The translations under genes were made by a program, and so were the position numbers. 64,000 bases of DNA from Ligustrum vulgare. Its lineage: Eukaryota > Streptophyta > Magnoliopsida > Lamiales > Oleaceae. Position 1 is the stretch's first letter. Every line of letters begins with the position of its first letter. Of the stretch, positions 49,322 through 61,060 are shown piece by piece. The notes beneath the pieces were generated by a model, which was not told the origin of the DNA, made no database searches, and saw only the letters and a program-made list of their open reading frames with translations. The stretch spans positions 20,263,859 through 20,327,858 of the forward strand of contig OY743184.1 of NCBI GenBank assembly GCA_963555705.1. Reading direction: 5' to 3'.

Positions 49322-51760
49322 CTACAGGAAGGTAAATGCTGACACTCGAAATGATCATTTTCCCCTCCCCTTCATGGATCAAATGTTAGAAAAATTAGCC
49401 GGTCATTCCCATTATTGTTTTTTAGATGGTTTCTCAGGATATTTTCAAATTTCCATAACTCCAGAAGATCAAGAGAAAACCACGTTTACTTGTCCATTTA
49501 GCACGTTTGCATATAGACGCATGCCCTTCGGCTTGTGTAATGCTCCTACAACATTCCAACGTTGTATGATGAGCATTTTTTCTGAATACATAGGACAAAT
49601 TATAGAGGTGTTCATGGATGATTTTAGTGTGTGGGGCGATTCTTTTGATGCATGCTTGGATAATTTATCATTAATTTTGAAACGATGCATTGACACTAAC
49701 TTAGTCCTAAATTGGGAAAAATGTCATTTTATAGTAGATAAGGGAATTGTGTTAGGTCATGTAGTGTCAGAAAAGGGAATAGAAGTTGATAAGGCTAAGG
49801 TGGACCTCATATCTGCATTACCTTACCTTGCCAATGTGCGGGATATACGATCTTTTCTCGGGCATGTAGGTTTCTATCGCAGGTTTATCAAGGACTTTTC
49901 CAAAATTGCATCACCACCGTGCAATTTGTTGCAAAATGATGTCCCATTTAAATTCACCGAGCTGTGTAAAAAGGCCTTTGACCAACTGAAGGAGTGGCTA
50001 ACTACGCCCCCGATCATTCAACCACCAAATTGGGATCTTCCATTCGAAATAATGTGTGATGCCAGTGACTATGCAGTGGGAGGAGTCCTAGGGCAACGGG
50101 TTGGGAGAGCGGCCCATGTGATTTACTATGCCTCCCGAACCCTGAATCAGGCCCAAGCTAACTATACCACCACTGAAAATAAACTTCTATTTGTGGTATT
50201 TGCTTTAGAAGAATTTCGTCCTTATTTATTGGGTTCTAAAGTGATTATTTTTACAGATCATGCAGCATTACGACACTTATTTACAAAGAAGGATGCAAAG
50301 CCAAGAATCATCTGCTGGATACTTTTATTACAAGAATTTGACTTGGAGATCAAAGATAAGGCAGGGTCCGAAAATGTAGTTGCCGACCATCTTAGCCGGG
50401 TAGTGAAGCCCGAAGACGACCTACCTCTGCGTGAAACCTTCCCAGATGAGGGTTTATTTGAAATCAAAGCAAATCCCCCATGGTATGCTGATTTGGTAAA
50501 TTACATAACTTCTAAACTAATCCCTACTGGTTTTTCGCAGGCACAAAAGCATAAGATGAGAAGTGACGCTAAATATTACATTTGGGATGACCCGTGCCTG
50601 CGGAAAAGGTGCCCCGACCAAATCATTAGAAGGTGCGTGCCGGAATCAGAATACCAATCAATCCTTACCTTTTGCCATTCGTACGCATGCGATGGACATT
50701 TTGGACCTGGAAGGACGACACAAAAAGTATTGGAAAGTGGGTTCTTTTGGCCAACCCTTTTCAAGGATGTATACATTTTTTGTAAGTCTTACGATAATTG
50801 CCAAAGAATAGGTAATATATCCCAACGAGATCAAATGCTTCAAAATCCCATTATCGTATGTGAGATTTTTTACGTTTGGGGCATTGATTTCATGGGACCC
50901 TTTCCCCCGTCGTTTGGTTGTAATTACATTCTTCTCGCTGTTGATTATGTTTCAAAATGGGTGGAGGCAAAGGCCACCCGTACTAATGATGCTAAAGTTG
51001 TTGCAGGTTTTTTGAAAGCTAACATTTTTAGTAGGTTTGGAATACCCCGAGCAATGATCAGTGACAGAGGGACACACTTTTGCAACCGAACCATCGAAGC
51101 TTTGTTAAAGAAATATGGAGTGATGCACCGGGTATCCACCGCGTATCACCCCCCAAACTAGCGGGTAGGATGAAATCTCCAATAGGGAAGTGAAGTCCAT
51201 TCTAGAGAAAACAATTCGACCAGACCGAAAGGATTGGAGCATTCGACTCGATGATGCTTTATGGGCCTACCGAACCACTTACAAGATGCCAATTGGTATG
51301 TCTCCATATCGATTGGTATTTGGAAAGCCATGCCACCTACCGGTGGAGCTTGAGCATAAAGCTTATTGGGCCATCAAGCAATGTAATATGGATTGAGGAG
51401 CAGTAGGAGACCATAGGAAGCTTCAATTGCAGGAATTGGACGAAATACGGAATGAGGCCTACGAGAATGCAATGATCTACAAAGATCGAACTAAAGCATT
51501 CCATGATCAATGCATTTCTCGAAAGAGCTTTTGTGAAGGCCAGCAAGTGCTATTGTTTTAATCTCGGCTCAAATTACACCCATGAAGCTTCGTTCTCGTT
51601 GGGTTGGTCCTTTTGTTGTTACTAATGTATCTCCGCATGGTGCAGTCGACATTAGGAGCTTGATAATGGATAATCGGTTCAAGGTCAATGGGCACCGTCT
51701 CAAGCCGTATTATGAGGGATTCCAGACTGAAAAGTTGGAGGTGATTGCACTGGAAAACAC
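49322..51760 (+). pseudogene. Athila-type RT-RNase H-integrase (broken)
   Basis: The open frame to 51161 carries RT ([36 protein letters not shown], catalytic [10 protein letters not shown]), RNase H ([35 protein letters not shown]) and integrase ([28 protein letters not shown]). In the zinc finger the expected middle Cys of CDxC reads Tyr (CKSYDNC). An extra C in the run at about 51150-51155 shifts the frame, and stops follow at 51161, 51394-51396 and about 51560. The integrase C-terminal half is still readable ([39 protein letters not shown]). Upstream RT motifs, protease and gag are missing. Confidence 0.9.
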
Positions 51761-51984
51761 CAACAAGGAGCACTGGTCCCGTGCGGACTCAGTCGAGCCA
51801 ACGACCGTAAACAGCGGCGCTGCTCAAGAGGTAACCCGAGAAGGGAGTTTCTTTACCCCCTCAACCCTTTATTCTCGTATTTGCATTTTTGGTTTATTTC
51901 ATTTAGTCATTTCATTCTGTATTTGAAGACAAACATAAAAAAAATAAAATCCAGTGGCCTTGTTATGGCAGTAAGGTACTCAAG

Positions 51985-52126
51985 TACGGCCGTAACGTAA
52001 TTCCAGTAAATTTGTTCAGAGGCTAGCTTACGGCCGTGAGACTTGACTTTACGGCCGTAGTAGATTTTTTTCAATTTTTTTCAGATTACGGATTACGGCC
52101 ATAAGGGATATATTCACGGCCGTAAA
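51985..52126. repeat. TTACGGCCGTAA motif cluster (internal, second Athila)
   Basis: Five motif copies or variants between pol and the downstream ORF (TACGGCCGTAACG, TTACGGCCGTGAG, TTACGGCCGTAG, TTACGGCCATAAG, CACGGCCGTAAAT). The position matches the internal cluster of the element at 17814-25677. Confidence 0.9.
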
Positions 52127-52320
52127 TCCGGAATTTCAAAGTTTTAAAAACACGTTGCCTCGCGTATAATAACTCCATTCTTCCTCCTCTCCTCCATTAT
52201 TCCTTCTTCCACAATTCCTACCATTTTCACCCCCTTAAATTCTTTCTAAGAAGACGATCTTTAATCATCCCTCACCTCCATCACGCCCATTCATCTCCAC
52301 AGGGTTTGAAAGGATTTTCT

Positions 52321-53403
52321 ATGGCTCCACCGACGAAGAAAGGGAAGCAAGTAGCAGGTGAATCCTCCTCTGAGCCCCGCCAGGAGAAGAGTCAATCTAA
52401 GCTGTTTATTAAGGAACGGCCCTTCCTCCCAGAGGACTTTTATGAATGACGGAGCGCTGACACAGTCATTGCTCCTCGACAGTTTTGGGCTCGCTTCATC
52501 GAATTCAGCTGGGTTTAATTCGCGAGTGATCTTCCTTTTGGGAATCCCCCGCTAGTATAGAAATTCTACACTCAATTCAACAAAGAAATTGGTGACGAGG
52601 GATCACTTGATTATCACCACACCAGGGTAGCTGGAAAAAAGAATTAAGTTCGATAAGGAAGTGGTGGAAAACTACTTGGGGATAAATAGCATTGGAGCCG
52701 TCCCTAAGACATCCAATTCGGGTGTTTTCTTTCCGGACCAGGAAGTACTCCGTTGGGCTTTGAAGCCAGAACTCCATGACTCCCTTAATGTCATTCATCC
52801 GCACTACAAGAATCAGGATTTACAGAGGGGCGCCTGGTACCTGCATCAGTGGGGGTCGGGGAGTCTATTTCCATCCACTAGCCTCACTACGGTGTCTATT
52901 CGCTACCTCCGAGTCTACTATGCCATCACCAGGGGAATCAAATTTGACTTGGGACAGCACATCTATGACACTATCTCCACCTATGCCAGCTTGATGCCAC
53001 AGAAGCGGGGCATGCCTTTCCCATGTTTGATTACCGCCTTATGCCGGGCTCAACGAGTTCCCGCTGTAGTGAGTGACGACACTTTGGGGCATGGGAATCG
53101 CCTCACGAAGGTAAGTTTGGAAAACGCTCACAGGCAGATCATCGCCAATCGGGTCACAAGGATGGTGATTCGGGGGAATCCGATGATGATCAAGGCGCCG
53201 AGGAGCTCGCAGCACGGGAAGAGACACAACAGCCCCCTGCTCCTACCCCTTTTGAGCTTTAGTTGCTGGAAATGATGCGATCCTTCCAAACTCAGCTGAA
53301 TGCCATGCAAGAGGATCAACAACTTATGCTGGAAGAGCAAGGAGCCATTCGAGAAGAGATTCGACAATTACAGAGACCCCGAGACGATCAACCACCACAT
53401 TGA
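52321..53403 (+). pseudogene. Athila downstream ORF (plant transposon protein type), broken
   Basis: ATG 52321 opens MAPPTKKGKQVAGESSSEPR but meets a stop (TGA) at about 52447. The body resumes in frame pieces at 52661-53275 (VENYLGINSIGAVPKTSN, ELHDSLNVIHPHY, SLTTVSIRYLRVYYAI, DTISTYASLMPQKRGMPFPC). It ends with a coiled-coil-like tail (MMRSFQTQLNAMQEDQQLML). By recollection this matches the putative plant transposon protein domain found after pol in Athila-type elements. Its function is unknown. Several frameshifts are present. Confidence 0.65.
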
Positions 53404-55181
53404 ACTGAGGGAGTTTCTTTTCTTTTCCCTCTTTTATTATTTCGCTTTTCAATGAGGACATTGTTTTGTCTAGGTGTGGAGGGGAATTGCATTGATTATA
53501 AGCTTAATGTATTTATTTTCTTTCTGTAATCGAATCTTTAAAACTCATTTTGAGTCAGCATCCTTTTTAGTTTTGTTCTCTACTCTTGTCACCTATCTAT
53601 GCCACTTAGGTCTTAAACTATACTTTGATAGGAAGCAGCCCACTTTTGGTTTATTTTTTTTTGAAAAATCATTGCATAATTGGATATAAATTGAGCACAT
53701 AGAGATGGTCCCGTCCAGAAAAATGTTGAAAAGTAAAATTTTCAAATGTCTACAAACCTAGCCAACCCAAACAGGAATAGACACATTATCCCTTCATATA
53801 TACCCCTGAGCGTCCCAATTCCAACGGAAATTATTATACTTTTGTGAGTAGTCATGGTTTGAATACTTTTAACCACTATCTTCGACCAATGGATTTAGAG
53901 TCGTAATGAAGATCAAGCAATGACCTATAACTCATAATTGGATGAGAGAAACACATGAAAACCATAATTTGTGAGCTTTTGAGCCTAAGAGCTGTTTTTA
54001 ATACTAATGAGCTCATAATTCTTTGATGTGTGTCCTGCATGGTTGGGTTATGCTTGGATGTGCTTTCCTGTGCAAACTGTGTAGCTTCTTAACTTAAGTG
54101 CAAATTATAGCAAAGGCAATAGGTTAAGCCAAATTTGACTTGCTAAAGGAGCCTACCTTCCACCTTTGAGCCTTAGCCTTTCCTTGAAATTTTGATGCCA
54201 CGCTACAAGCCACGAACACCCTTTCTTTCGAATTGTCTTTGTTTTGAACCCATAGAGAATGGATTTGCAAGCTTTTCTTGATTGAGGATTGTGCTATGGT
54301 CTAAGTTTAAGAAGTTGAAATGGTTATCTTGTGTTGGGCGATGGTTGTGTAATGGACTGAATTCAGGGGATTGTAATTCTATCTTGTGTCACTTGGTGAC
54401 TGCGTAATGATTTGAATAACAGAGGAAAAGTTGCAGTCTATATAAAAAATAAAAAAGAAGAAGAGATTCAAGTGTGAATAAAGTTGGGTAGCGGGAAACA
54501 GTGAAGTTCATGTTAAGAGTGAAGGAAGTAATGTCATTCTGAATTGACTTAGATTGCAAAATTCCTTCTCGACTCAGCCTAAATATATCATTTTTCCCTA
54601 CCTGACCTGAAGCCCCGTTACAACCAAATAAAGACCTTCGCTTTGCACTTGTGTTATTGTTGGCTCCGGTTATGACATTTAGGCAATCTGTGGTACTGAG
54701 CGAAAATTCTAACCCTTATACACTTTGTGCGAAGAGAGAAATATCTTGTGAGGGCGTTAAAACCCATTACATATACTTATGAGTGGATTGAATTTCTTGG
54801 TCTGGGGTTTGTGCTATGAATGTGGTCGGGGATACTGTGTTGACTGAATTCACATCATGAACAACTCGGTTTACGCGACTGATTTCCTCTGGAGTTGGGC
54901 GAAACTATTTTCCTTGTAGTCACTCATAAATGATTGGGAGGTGAGTGCTCACGAGAGGTGAAAGGAAATAAGCCATGACGAGCCATGATTGGGATGGGAA
55001 ATAGAGGGCGTTGCATCTCTAGCACACACTAACACAATCCAATCATGCAATTGAACATTCTTGCTAAAGAAAAGTGGGTTGAAACCTCAAGTCTCTGAAT
55101 TGAAATATGTTGTTTGAGTCCTATTCTTTTCTTTGTAAATCTTTGTTCGAGGACGAACAATGGTTCAAGTATGGGGGGATT
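53404..55181 (+). other. Non-coding 3' region and purine tract of the second Athila element
   Basis: Closely similar, in the element's own orientation, to the region between protease and 3' LTR of the nested element at 17814-25677. Both end GAGGACGAACAATGG, then a G-run purine tract, then TGATAAGTG. Confidence 0.8.
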
Positions 55182-56601
55182 TGATAAGTGTTATATTAAC
55201 GTTTATTTTATGCACGTATATTCTTGAATTAGCAATAATGGGATTCTATTTAAGTATTATTAATGCATCTTATATTTTATGTGGTGTAGGATCATAATGG
55301 AAGAGAAAAGAAGGAAAAAGGACCAAAATGCACGTAAATTGAAGATTGGGGACCTTGGGTGCAATATATTTACGGCTGCAATGCAAGAAGGTTACGGCCG
55401 TAAGAGTTTTGTTGAATCAAGAAAAAAAATCAGCAGAAAAGGATTTACAGCCGTAACCTTCAATGGTGAAAAATCTGCAGAAACACATTTACGACCGTAA
55501 ATGGACATGTTATGGACGTAACTTCAAATTAAGAAAAATATGCAGAAACCGTGTTACGAGCGTAAAGGAAAAGTCACGGCCGTAACTTTCCAGTTAAAAA
55601 TTTCCTTATTTTAAATCTTTCCATAATTTTGGGATTTCTTGAGCCCAGAGTTAGGGCACGAATTTGAGGCTATAAAAAGAGAATTTCATGACAAGAAAAG
55701 GTGTGAAATAATTGTTGAAAGAGGAGGGGCTTGCTTGGAGATTGGAAGAAGAATTAAGCAACCCGAGAAGGTGAATCAAGAAAAAAAATTCCAGAATTCT
55801 TCATGGCTTTAAGCGGCTAAGTTCTCCACATAGTTCAAAGGGGACGTTGTACTTTAATTCCTTTGTTCATCACTTTTCCAAACTAGTAACGTAGTTCTAA
55901 ATTCTTTACTTTGATTTGTTGGATTTTTTATGCGATTTGAATTCAATCAATGCAATTCTTTATTTGATTAAGGCCTTTTCAATTAAATTGTTGTATTGAG
56001 ATTTGCTATTTTGAATGATTGGATACGTAATCGTCTTTTTGTTCAAATCATAGTAGCAAGTGGACATTTAATAATTTTCATAGAGAATTCCAACTTATGT
56101 TAATTGTCACGAGCTTGTGTGATTGATAATCTAATTCACCCTAAGTCTTTTCAACCATTATATAGTTGTCTTAAATCTAAAGAGTTTGTTTTAGGTTATT
56201 CAATGGCTAATGTTTGATTAGAGAGCTTATTCTAATTAAATGCAACTAAGGAAGAATATGAATAGTTAGAGCTTATTAACTATTTACGGGTGATAAATCA
56301 AAGAAGAAATTGAACTCGCGTTACTTGGAAGGTGATAACATTGTGATAAAATACAACTGAACCTGAGAACTAGGATTTGTCAATAATTGATTTATATTCT
56401 ATCTAATTTACGTTTTTCTTTTATTTTCAAGTTAATTACAATATTTGAACTCAAAAACCCCCCAATCTATTCTGACTGACACAGCACTAAATTAGTTCCC
56501 TTTCCTTGTGGGATCGACTCTTACTTCCACTATTACAATTAAATATGATAATTTGCGAGTAAGATATTTAATTAGATTTTGGTGCATAACGATGCGCATC
56601 A
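55182..56601 (+). repeat. 3' LTR of second Athila-type element
   Basis: 1420 bp from TGATAAGTGTTATATT to GATGCGCATCA. It shares only its two edges and the motif cluster with the LTRs at 17814 and 24080, so it is a related but distinct family. Confidence 0.85.
55371..55587. repeat. TTACGGCCGTAA motif cluster (second Athila 3' LTR)
   Basis: Seven diverged copies (TTACGGCTGCAA, TTACGGCCGTAA, TTACAGCCGTAA, TTACGACCGTAA, TTATGGACGTAA, TTACGAGCGTAA, TCACGGCCGTAA). Confidence 0.85.
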
Positions 56602-56980
56602 GATCTTATAAAATATCTGTAAAAAAGATTGAAAAGTGTTAGCATGACGAACCTTGGGTGCACAAAAATCGTCTCTAACCATGTTGAAACCAGATCTACG
56701 GAAACCACCACCGACACTTGATTTTAGAGATCCGAACGGTAAATCAAAGTTAAGACAGAGCTTCCGCAACAAATATTTAATACCATGAATTGAAAGGGTC
56801 GGTTGGATAGCAACTTGACATGGAAATTTAGGTCAAATCGCCATTTTTTGTAGTAGAAGATACGGTGGTCTGTGAAGTCTTAGGGTATCATTTAATTGGT
56901 AGGAAGAATCTGGAACCTGGTTAAGAAATAGAGTGTGTGCATGGTTTCAGATTTTTTTAACCTGTGTTCACCGTAAATGA

Positions 56981-57438
56981 TGCCTCTGTCTGTGTGTAGA
57001 TATTTTAAAACGTGTTATAACACATTTTTTCAAATCACTTTTTAACCACACATATTTTTCCTCTGTAACGTTTCAACTATACATTTTATCTAGGAAACAT
57101 AAAAGACATGTTTTAAACAAAAAACTTTTAAGAAACAGAATATTATAAACTGGTTTATAAGTTACGTTTGTAAAAAATGTTGCATTTAAAAATATTTTTT
57201 AATGTTTTCAAAGTAAAATATGTGGTTGAAAAGTGGAGAGAAAAATGTTTGTGGTTAAAATGTGATTTGAGGAATTGTATTATTTAAAAACATTGTTTTT
57301 GTAGTTCGCCAAATAGAGACTAATTCACACAATTTCTCAAATCGTTTTTTAACAAAATAAATTTTATCTCTCCAATTGTCAAATAAAAATTTTACCTCAA
57401 AATATAAATAAACCACTACAATGTTACCAAACAGATGC
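56981..57438. mobile_element. Possible hAT-like MITE(s) inside the Helitron
   Basis: The edge GCCTCTGTCTG and the edge ACCAAACAGATGCA resemble inverted ends of the MITE at 28917, with an inner CGCCAAATAGAGACTA near 57306 that could be another end. Poorly resolved. Confidence 0.4.
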
Positions 57439-58370
57439 AAAAATAATTAATTGTTTGCTTTTTATATGTAATTTTTACAATATATAAGAAAAAAATATAA
57501 AAATTACAATGTAGGTTACATTTTTTAACATCGTAGCAATGTAGAATTGCTATATTTATGTTTTCAATATAAGATGTGTGGTCGAAAAATTTTGGTAAAA
57601 AATGGTTTGATAATTGTTTCATTATAAATTTGATTTATAAATTGTAATGATTGTGTGATAAAGAAAATTTTAATTAATTGTCTATAAACATCTTATCTTA
57701 TTATTTTAATACATAAATAGCGATTTGTGTACATATTATTGGTCTAATTTTGATTTACTTAATAAAATAGTGTAATGCAATTTATTCCTTATATTGATAA
57801 CCTAAACAATTCATATGAACAAATTCGGCGTGTCTAATAATTAGTTATATATTGAATTCAGTTAAGTCATTTTTTATCATTTGTAATAATTTTGATTTTT
57901 GTTGAAATATTAGTTATTATATTCTTAAAGCAACTATTGCTTCAATTACCCCTCCTATTTAGAAGAATAAATCTTTCCTATGTAAATGTGTTAATCTAAA
58001 ATCAAAATTTCTCGAAATGATAATTTCATTCACAAGAAGTACAATCCAAACAAGATTGTTGATATAAGAAAATAAAAAATTAAAAAAAATTAAATAAATG
58101 AAAAAAAAAAAAAAATTACATCCTCAATAAAATGAAATTTCCAATTAAATATTACGATACTTACGGAAATTTAAATTTGAACAATATCAACTCCAATTAA
58201 TTGGTTAAAGTGAACTCTATATTCCAAACATTATTCTTCTATTAGTTTCTCATTTTCCAACAACGTGTTTATTTCCTCCGAAACTTGAAATTATGTTAAA
58301 GTAATGAATACATCAAGATATCGTGCTTGCAACTATTAACTCATCATATTTATGACAACATTGTAAAGTT
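57439..58370. other. AT-rich Helitron interior, nothing recognised
   Basis: No long ORF or clear repeat. Confidence 0.5.
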
Positions 58371-59010
58371 TTGAGATTGACAAAAAACATGAGGCTACAA
58401 AGGCCAAACTCAGAAATTGATCTTGAAGAGTTCAAGTCATTTTTAGAGTGGATTTCAAATATTGGAGATGGTACAATTGGAATACGTATCTAAGCTCTGA
58501 TGCAGCTTCTAGATCAGATTCAAATATTGATTTACTAGACGATCTACACACACCAAAATTCTTGAACAGTATAAGATGTTCTGGTGTACCTAATCATGAG
58601 TTGAAGTTGAAAGTTGGAACTCCTGTTATGTTGTTAAGAAATATTGATCATTCTGCAATATTGAGAACCGGGACTAGACTGATCATAACAAAACTTGGAA
58701 ATCATGTTTTGGAAGCTAAGGTCATCACAGGAAGTAATGTAGGACACAAAGTATTCATTCCACGAATGACTTTAACTCCATTGGATCCAAGATTACCTTT
58801 TAAGTTCCAGAGAAGGCAATACCCATTGATCGTATCGTATGCTATGACTATTAACAAAAGTCAAGGCAGTCACTATCGCATGTAGGTTTGTTTTTGAAAA
58901 AGCCTGTCTTTAGTCACGATCAACTCTATGTTGAAGTTTCTAAAGTTAAAAACCGTTCGGGGTTGAAGATACTTGCGATGGTGATGGAGCATCATCCAAT
59001 TCAATTGAAA
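58371..59010 (+). pseudogene. Helitron PIF1-type helicase, C-terminal remnant
   Basis: Readable pieces in order: LTKNMRLQRP, EEFKSFLEWISNIGDGTIG, then after a deletion and frame change TYLSSDAASRSDSNIDLLDD, FLNSIRCSGVPNHELKLKVG, PVMLLRNIDHSAILRTGTRL, KVFIPRMTLTPLDPRLPFKF and the conserved AMTINKSQG. A single missing base after SQG shifts the frame; LFLKKPVFSHDQLYVEVSKV follows. These are the C-terminal helicase motifs of plant RepHel proteins. The ATPase Walker A part is absent, so it cannot be active. Confidence 0.88.
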
Positions 59011-59217
59011 ATGTTGTTTTCAAAGAAGTATTTCAAATTTGAATTAGCCAACGGTGTAATACTATTTTCTCTAAACATTACATGTATCATGTTTTATACT
59101 ACTTACTTATGCACTTGAATTTGCATTTAATTTAGAAAAATAAGTACCTATATATTTCTTATTAAATTTTTTGATGGTGTGAAATTAATCCGTGCATCGC
59201 ACGGGTGGATGAACTAG

Positions 59218-60890
59218 TTAACCATATAGTTGTCTATTATAAATAATTTGTTATTGCTCCTAAAGTAGCACAACATTATAATTAATATTCTAGAAAAATA
59301 TTATTTGCTCATGAAGGGTATAAATTATAATTTTCAATATTTCAAAAAAATATTTATTTATTATTTTGAAGAATGAAAATAAGTTCGTTAGCGGAAGAAA
59401 ACATATCTTGTTCCAGCACATTAATCTTCACTCTAAAAGGTATTGAAAATTTGTTATTATCTCTTTTTGCCTATATCTATTATGTTTGCCTGTACCATTA
59501 AGTTTGCTTTTGTTATTTCAATCTTATCGTTGACAATCACTACGTTATTTTGAATTCCCACATAGATTATTTAGATTTATGCCTTTAGATTCTACTACAT
59601 ATTAGTTATACCTCTAAATTTTATATATGGAATTCATGTGCATGTTTAGTATCTTTTGCATATCGATAAAAGATTTAGCCAATAAAAGATTTAGTCCATT
59701 TTGTTAACTTCTATATATGAAGAATTTTTTTCCTGATGTATGTTTGGTAACTAATTTTTATATATAAATTCATATCATGTTTATATACTAATTAATATTC
59801 TTTAAGATGATTAAATATTTGTAAATGTTCATTCATAAATTTTGAATTGATAATATCTTGTTGTTGCTCGTGAAGTAGGACAACATTACTGATATTCTAG
59901 AAAAATATTACTTGCTCGTGAAGAGCAGTATATTACAATTTCAATATTCCAGAAGAATATTGACTCAATGCTCTTGAAGAAGCATACTTTAAAGTATATT
60001 TTAAATGAATATAGTGTTGGTGTTCTCGAAGAAATACAAACCACGTTAGATAATATTCCAGAAGATACTTTCTTGTTACTTATGTAGAGCCCAAATATTA
60101 TTAGTTCGAAAGGTAGAATGAATCATTAATATCAATACTCCAGAATAATATTATTTGCTCCTGGAGAGCATAATTTGTCAATATTTCAGAAGAATATTGA
60201 CTTATTATTCTTGATGAATCTCAATTTTAGAAATATAATTATTCCAGATGAATAATTCTTTTTTTGCTCTTAACTAGCATAATAGATATTAATTATTGTT
60301 ATAATTAAATGGCTTCGAATCAATATTTCAGAAGAATATTAATCTAAATCAATATTCCAGCAGAATATTGCAGCATTAGAAATATCTCATTTTAGTTATT
60401 TAATAAAACATTCCACAAGAATATTTCGTTTTTACTCTTGAAGAAACAAAATTTTATTTCACATTGAATATTCAAGTTTAATATGTTGTCACTCCTAAAG
60501 AAGCATAACAATTATAAAATAATATTAACTGCTCTTGAAAGAGTATGATATTACAATTTCAATATTTCAGAAGAATATTGACATATTGATTTTGAACGAA
60601 CAATAAAATGTGCTTTTCGAAGTAGCATATGTTTCTAAGAATATCTCATTTGAATTCATATTTATCCCGGAAGAAAAGCATATAATTAATGTCATAAGGA
60701 CATTGATTAGTTTGACTACTTCAATGATATATGATTATATAATGTTTAGTCATTGAATTAAATCTTACATTAAACCAGAAGTTCAATTTGATTTTATTAT
60801 TTGGCATGACTAGTTGAACCATCACTAGATCAATAATGATGCAAAATTAAAATGGATACTCAATGAAGAATCAGAAGATTCTTCAATTCA
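59218..60890 (+). mobile_element. Short-LTR Copia remnant, right part (repeated leader)
   Basis: Continuation of 43851-44502 beyond the Helitron. At least eight modules combine TTGCTC(C/T)TGAAG-like and AATATTCCAGAAGAATATT-like words, e.g. near 59930-59960, 60000-60070, 60180-60210 and 60330-60370. No coding region follows before other elements start. Confidence 0.65.
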
Positions 60891-60984
60891 ATCATATATG
60901 ATGTTTTTTTTTTTTTGATATGTGTTGATTATGTATAAGAACTAAAATTTTACAAATACTTTTTGAAATCGATATTGCAGATAA

Positions 60985-61017
60985 TAACTTTCGTGCGTCG
61001 CACGGGTGAAATACTAG
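60985..61017 (+). mobile_element. Helitron 3' terminus (plus strand)
   Basis: Hairpin CGTGCGTCGCACG followed by GGTGAAATACTAG and T at the junction. It belongs to a different copy from the one ending at 59217; its 5' part was not found. Confidence 0.75.
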
Positions 61018-61027
61018 TACATGACAA

Positions 61028-61060
61028 CTAGTACTTGCCCCCGTGGGATGCACGAGACAT
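61028..61060 (-). mobile_element. Helitron 3' terminus (minus strand)
   Basis: On the minus strand CTCGTGCATCCCACGGGGGC then AAGTACTAG, with A/T at the junction. Only 10 bp from the plus-strand end at 61017. The AT-rich DNA 61060-61840, without genes, is probably its body. Confidence 0.7.

Larger units (their letters stand above)
49322..56601 (+). mobile_element. Athila-type Gypsy element, 5'-truncated
   Basis: Begins inside the reverse transcriptase (TACAGGAAGGTAAATGCT) with no gag, protease or 5' LTR. It has pol, a downstream ORF, a non-coding 3' region, the purine tract ATGGGGGGATT and a 3' LTR 55182-56601. Because one end is lost, no target duplication can be shown. It lies inside the Helitron. 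Confidence 0.9.
44503..59217 (+). mobile_element. Helitron with RPA-like and helicase remnants, holding a nested Athila element
   Basis: The 3' end at 59217 has the hairpin CCGTGCATCGCACGG, then GTGGATGAACTAG. The 5' end TCTTATTATT (44503) is set by context: joining A 44502 to T 59218 restores the repeated leader of the surrounding Copia (CCAAAAGAATA|TTAACCATA against CAGAAGAATATTAATCATA). It carries an RPA-like exon near the 5' side and PIF1-type helicase near the 3' side, as in plant Helitrons. No Rep (HUH) domain was seen. The Athila fragment 49322-56601 lies inside. Confidence 0.85.
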
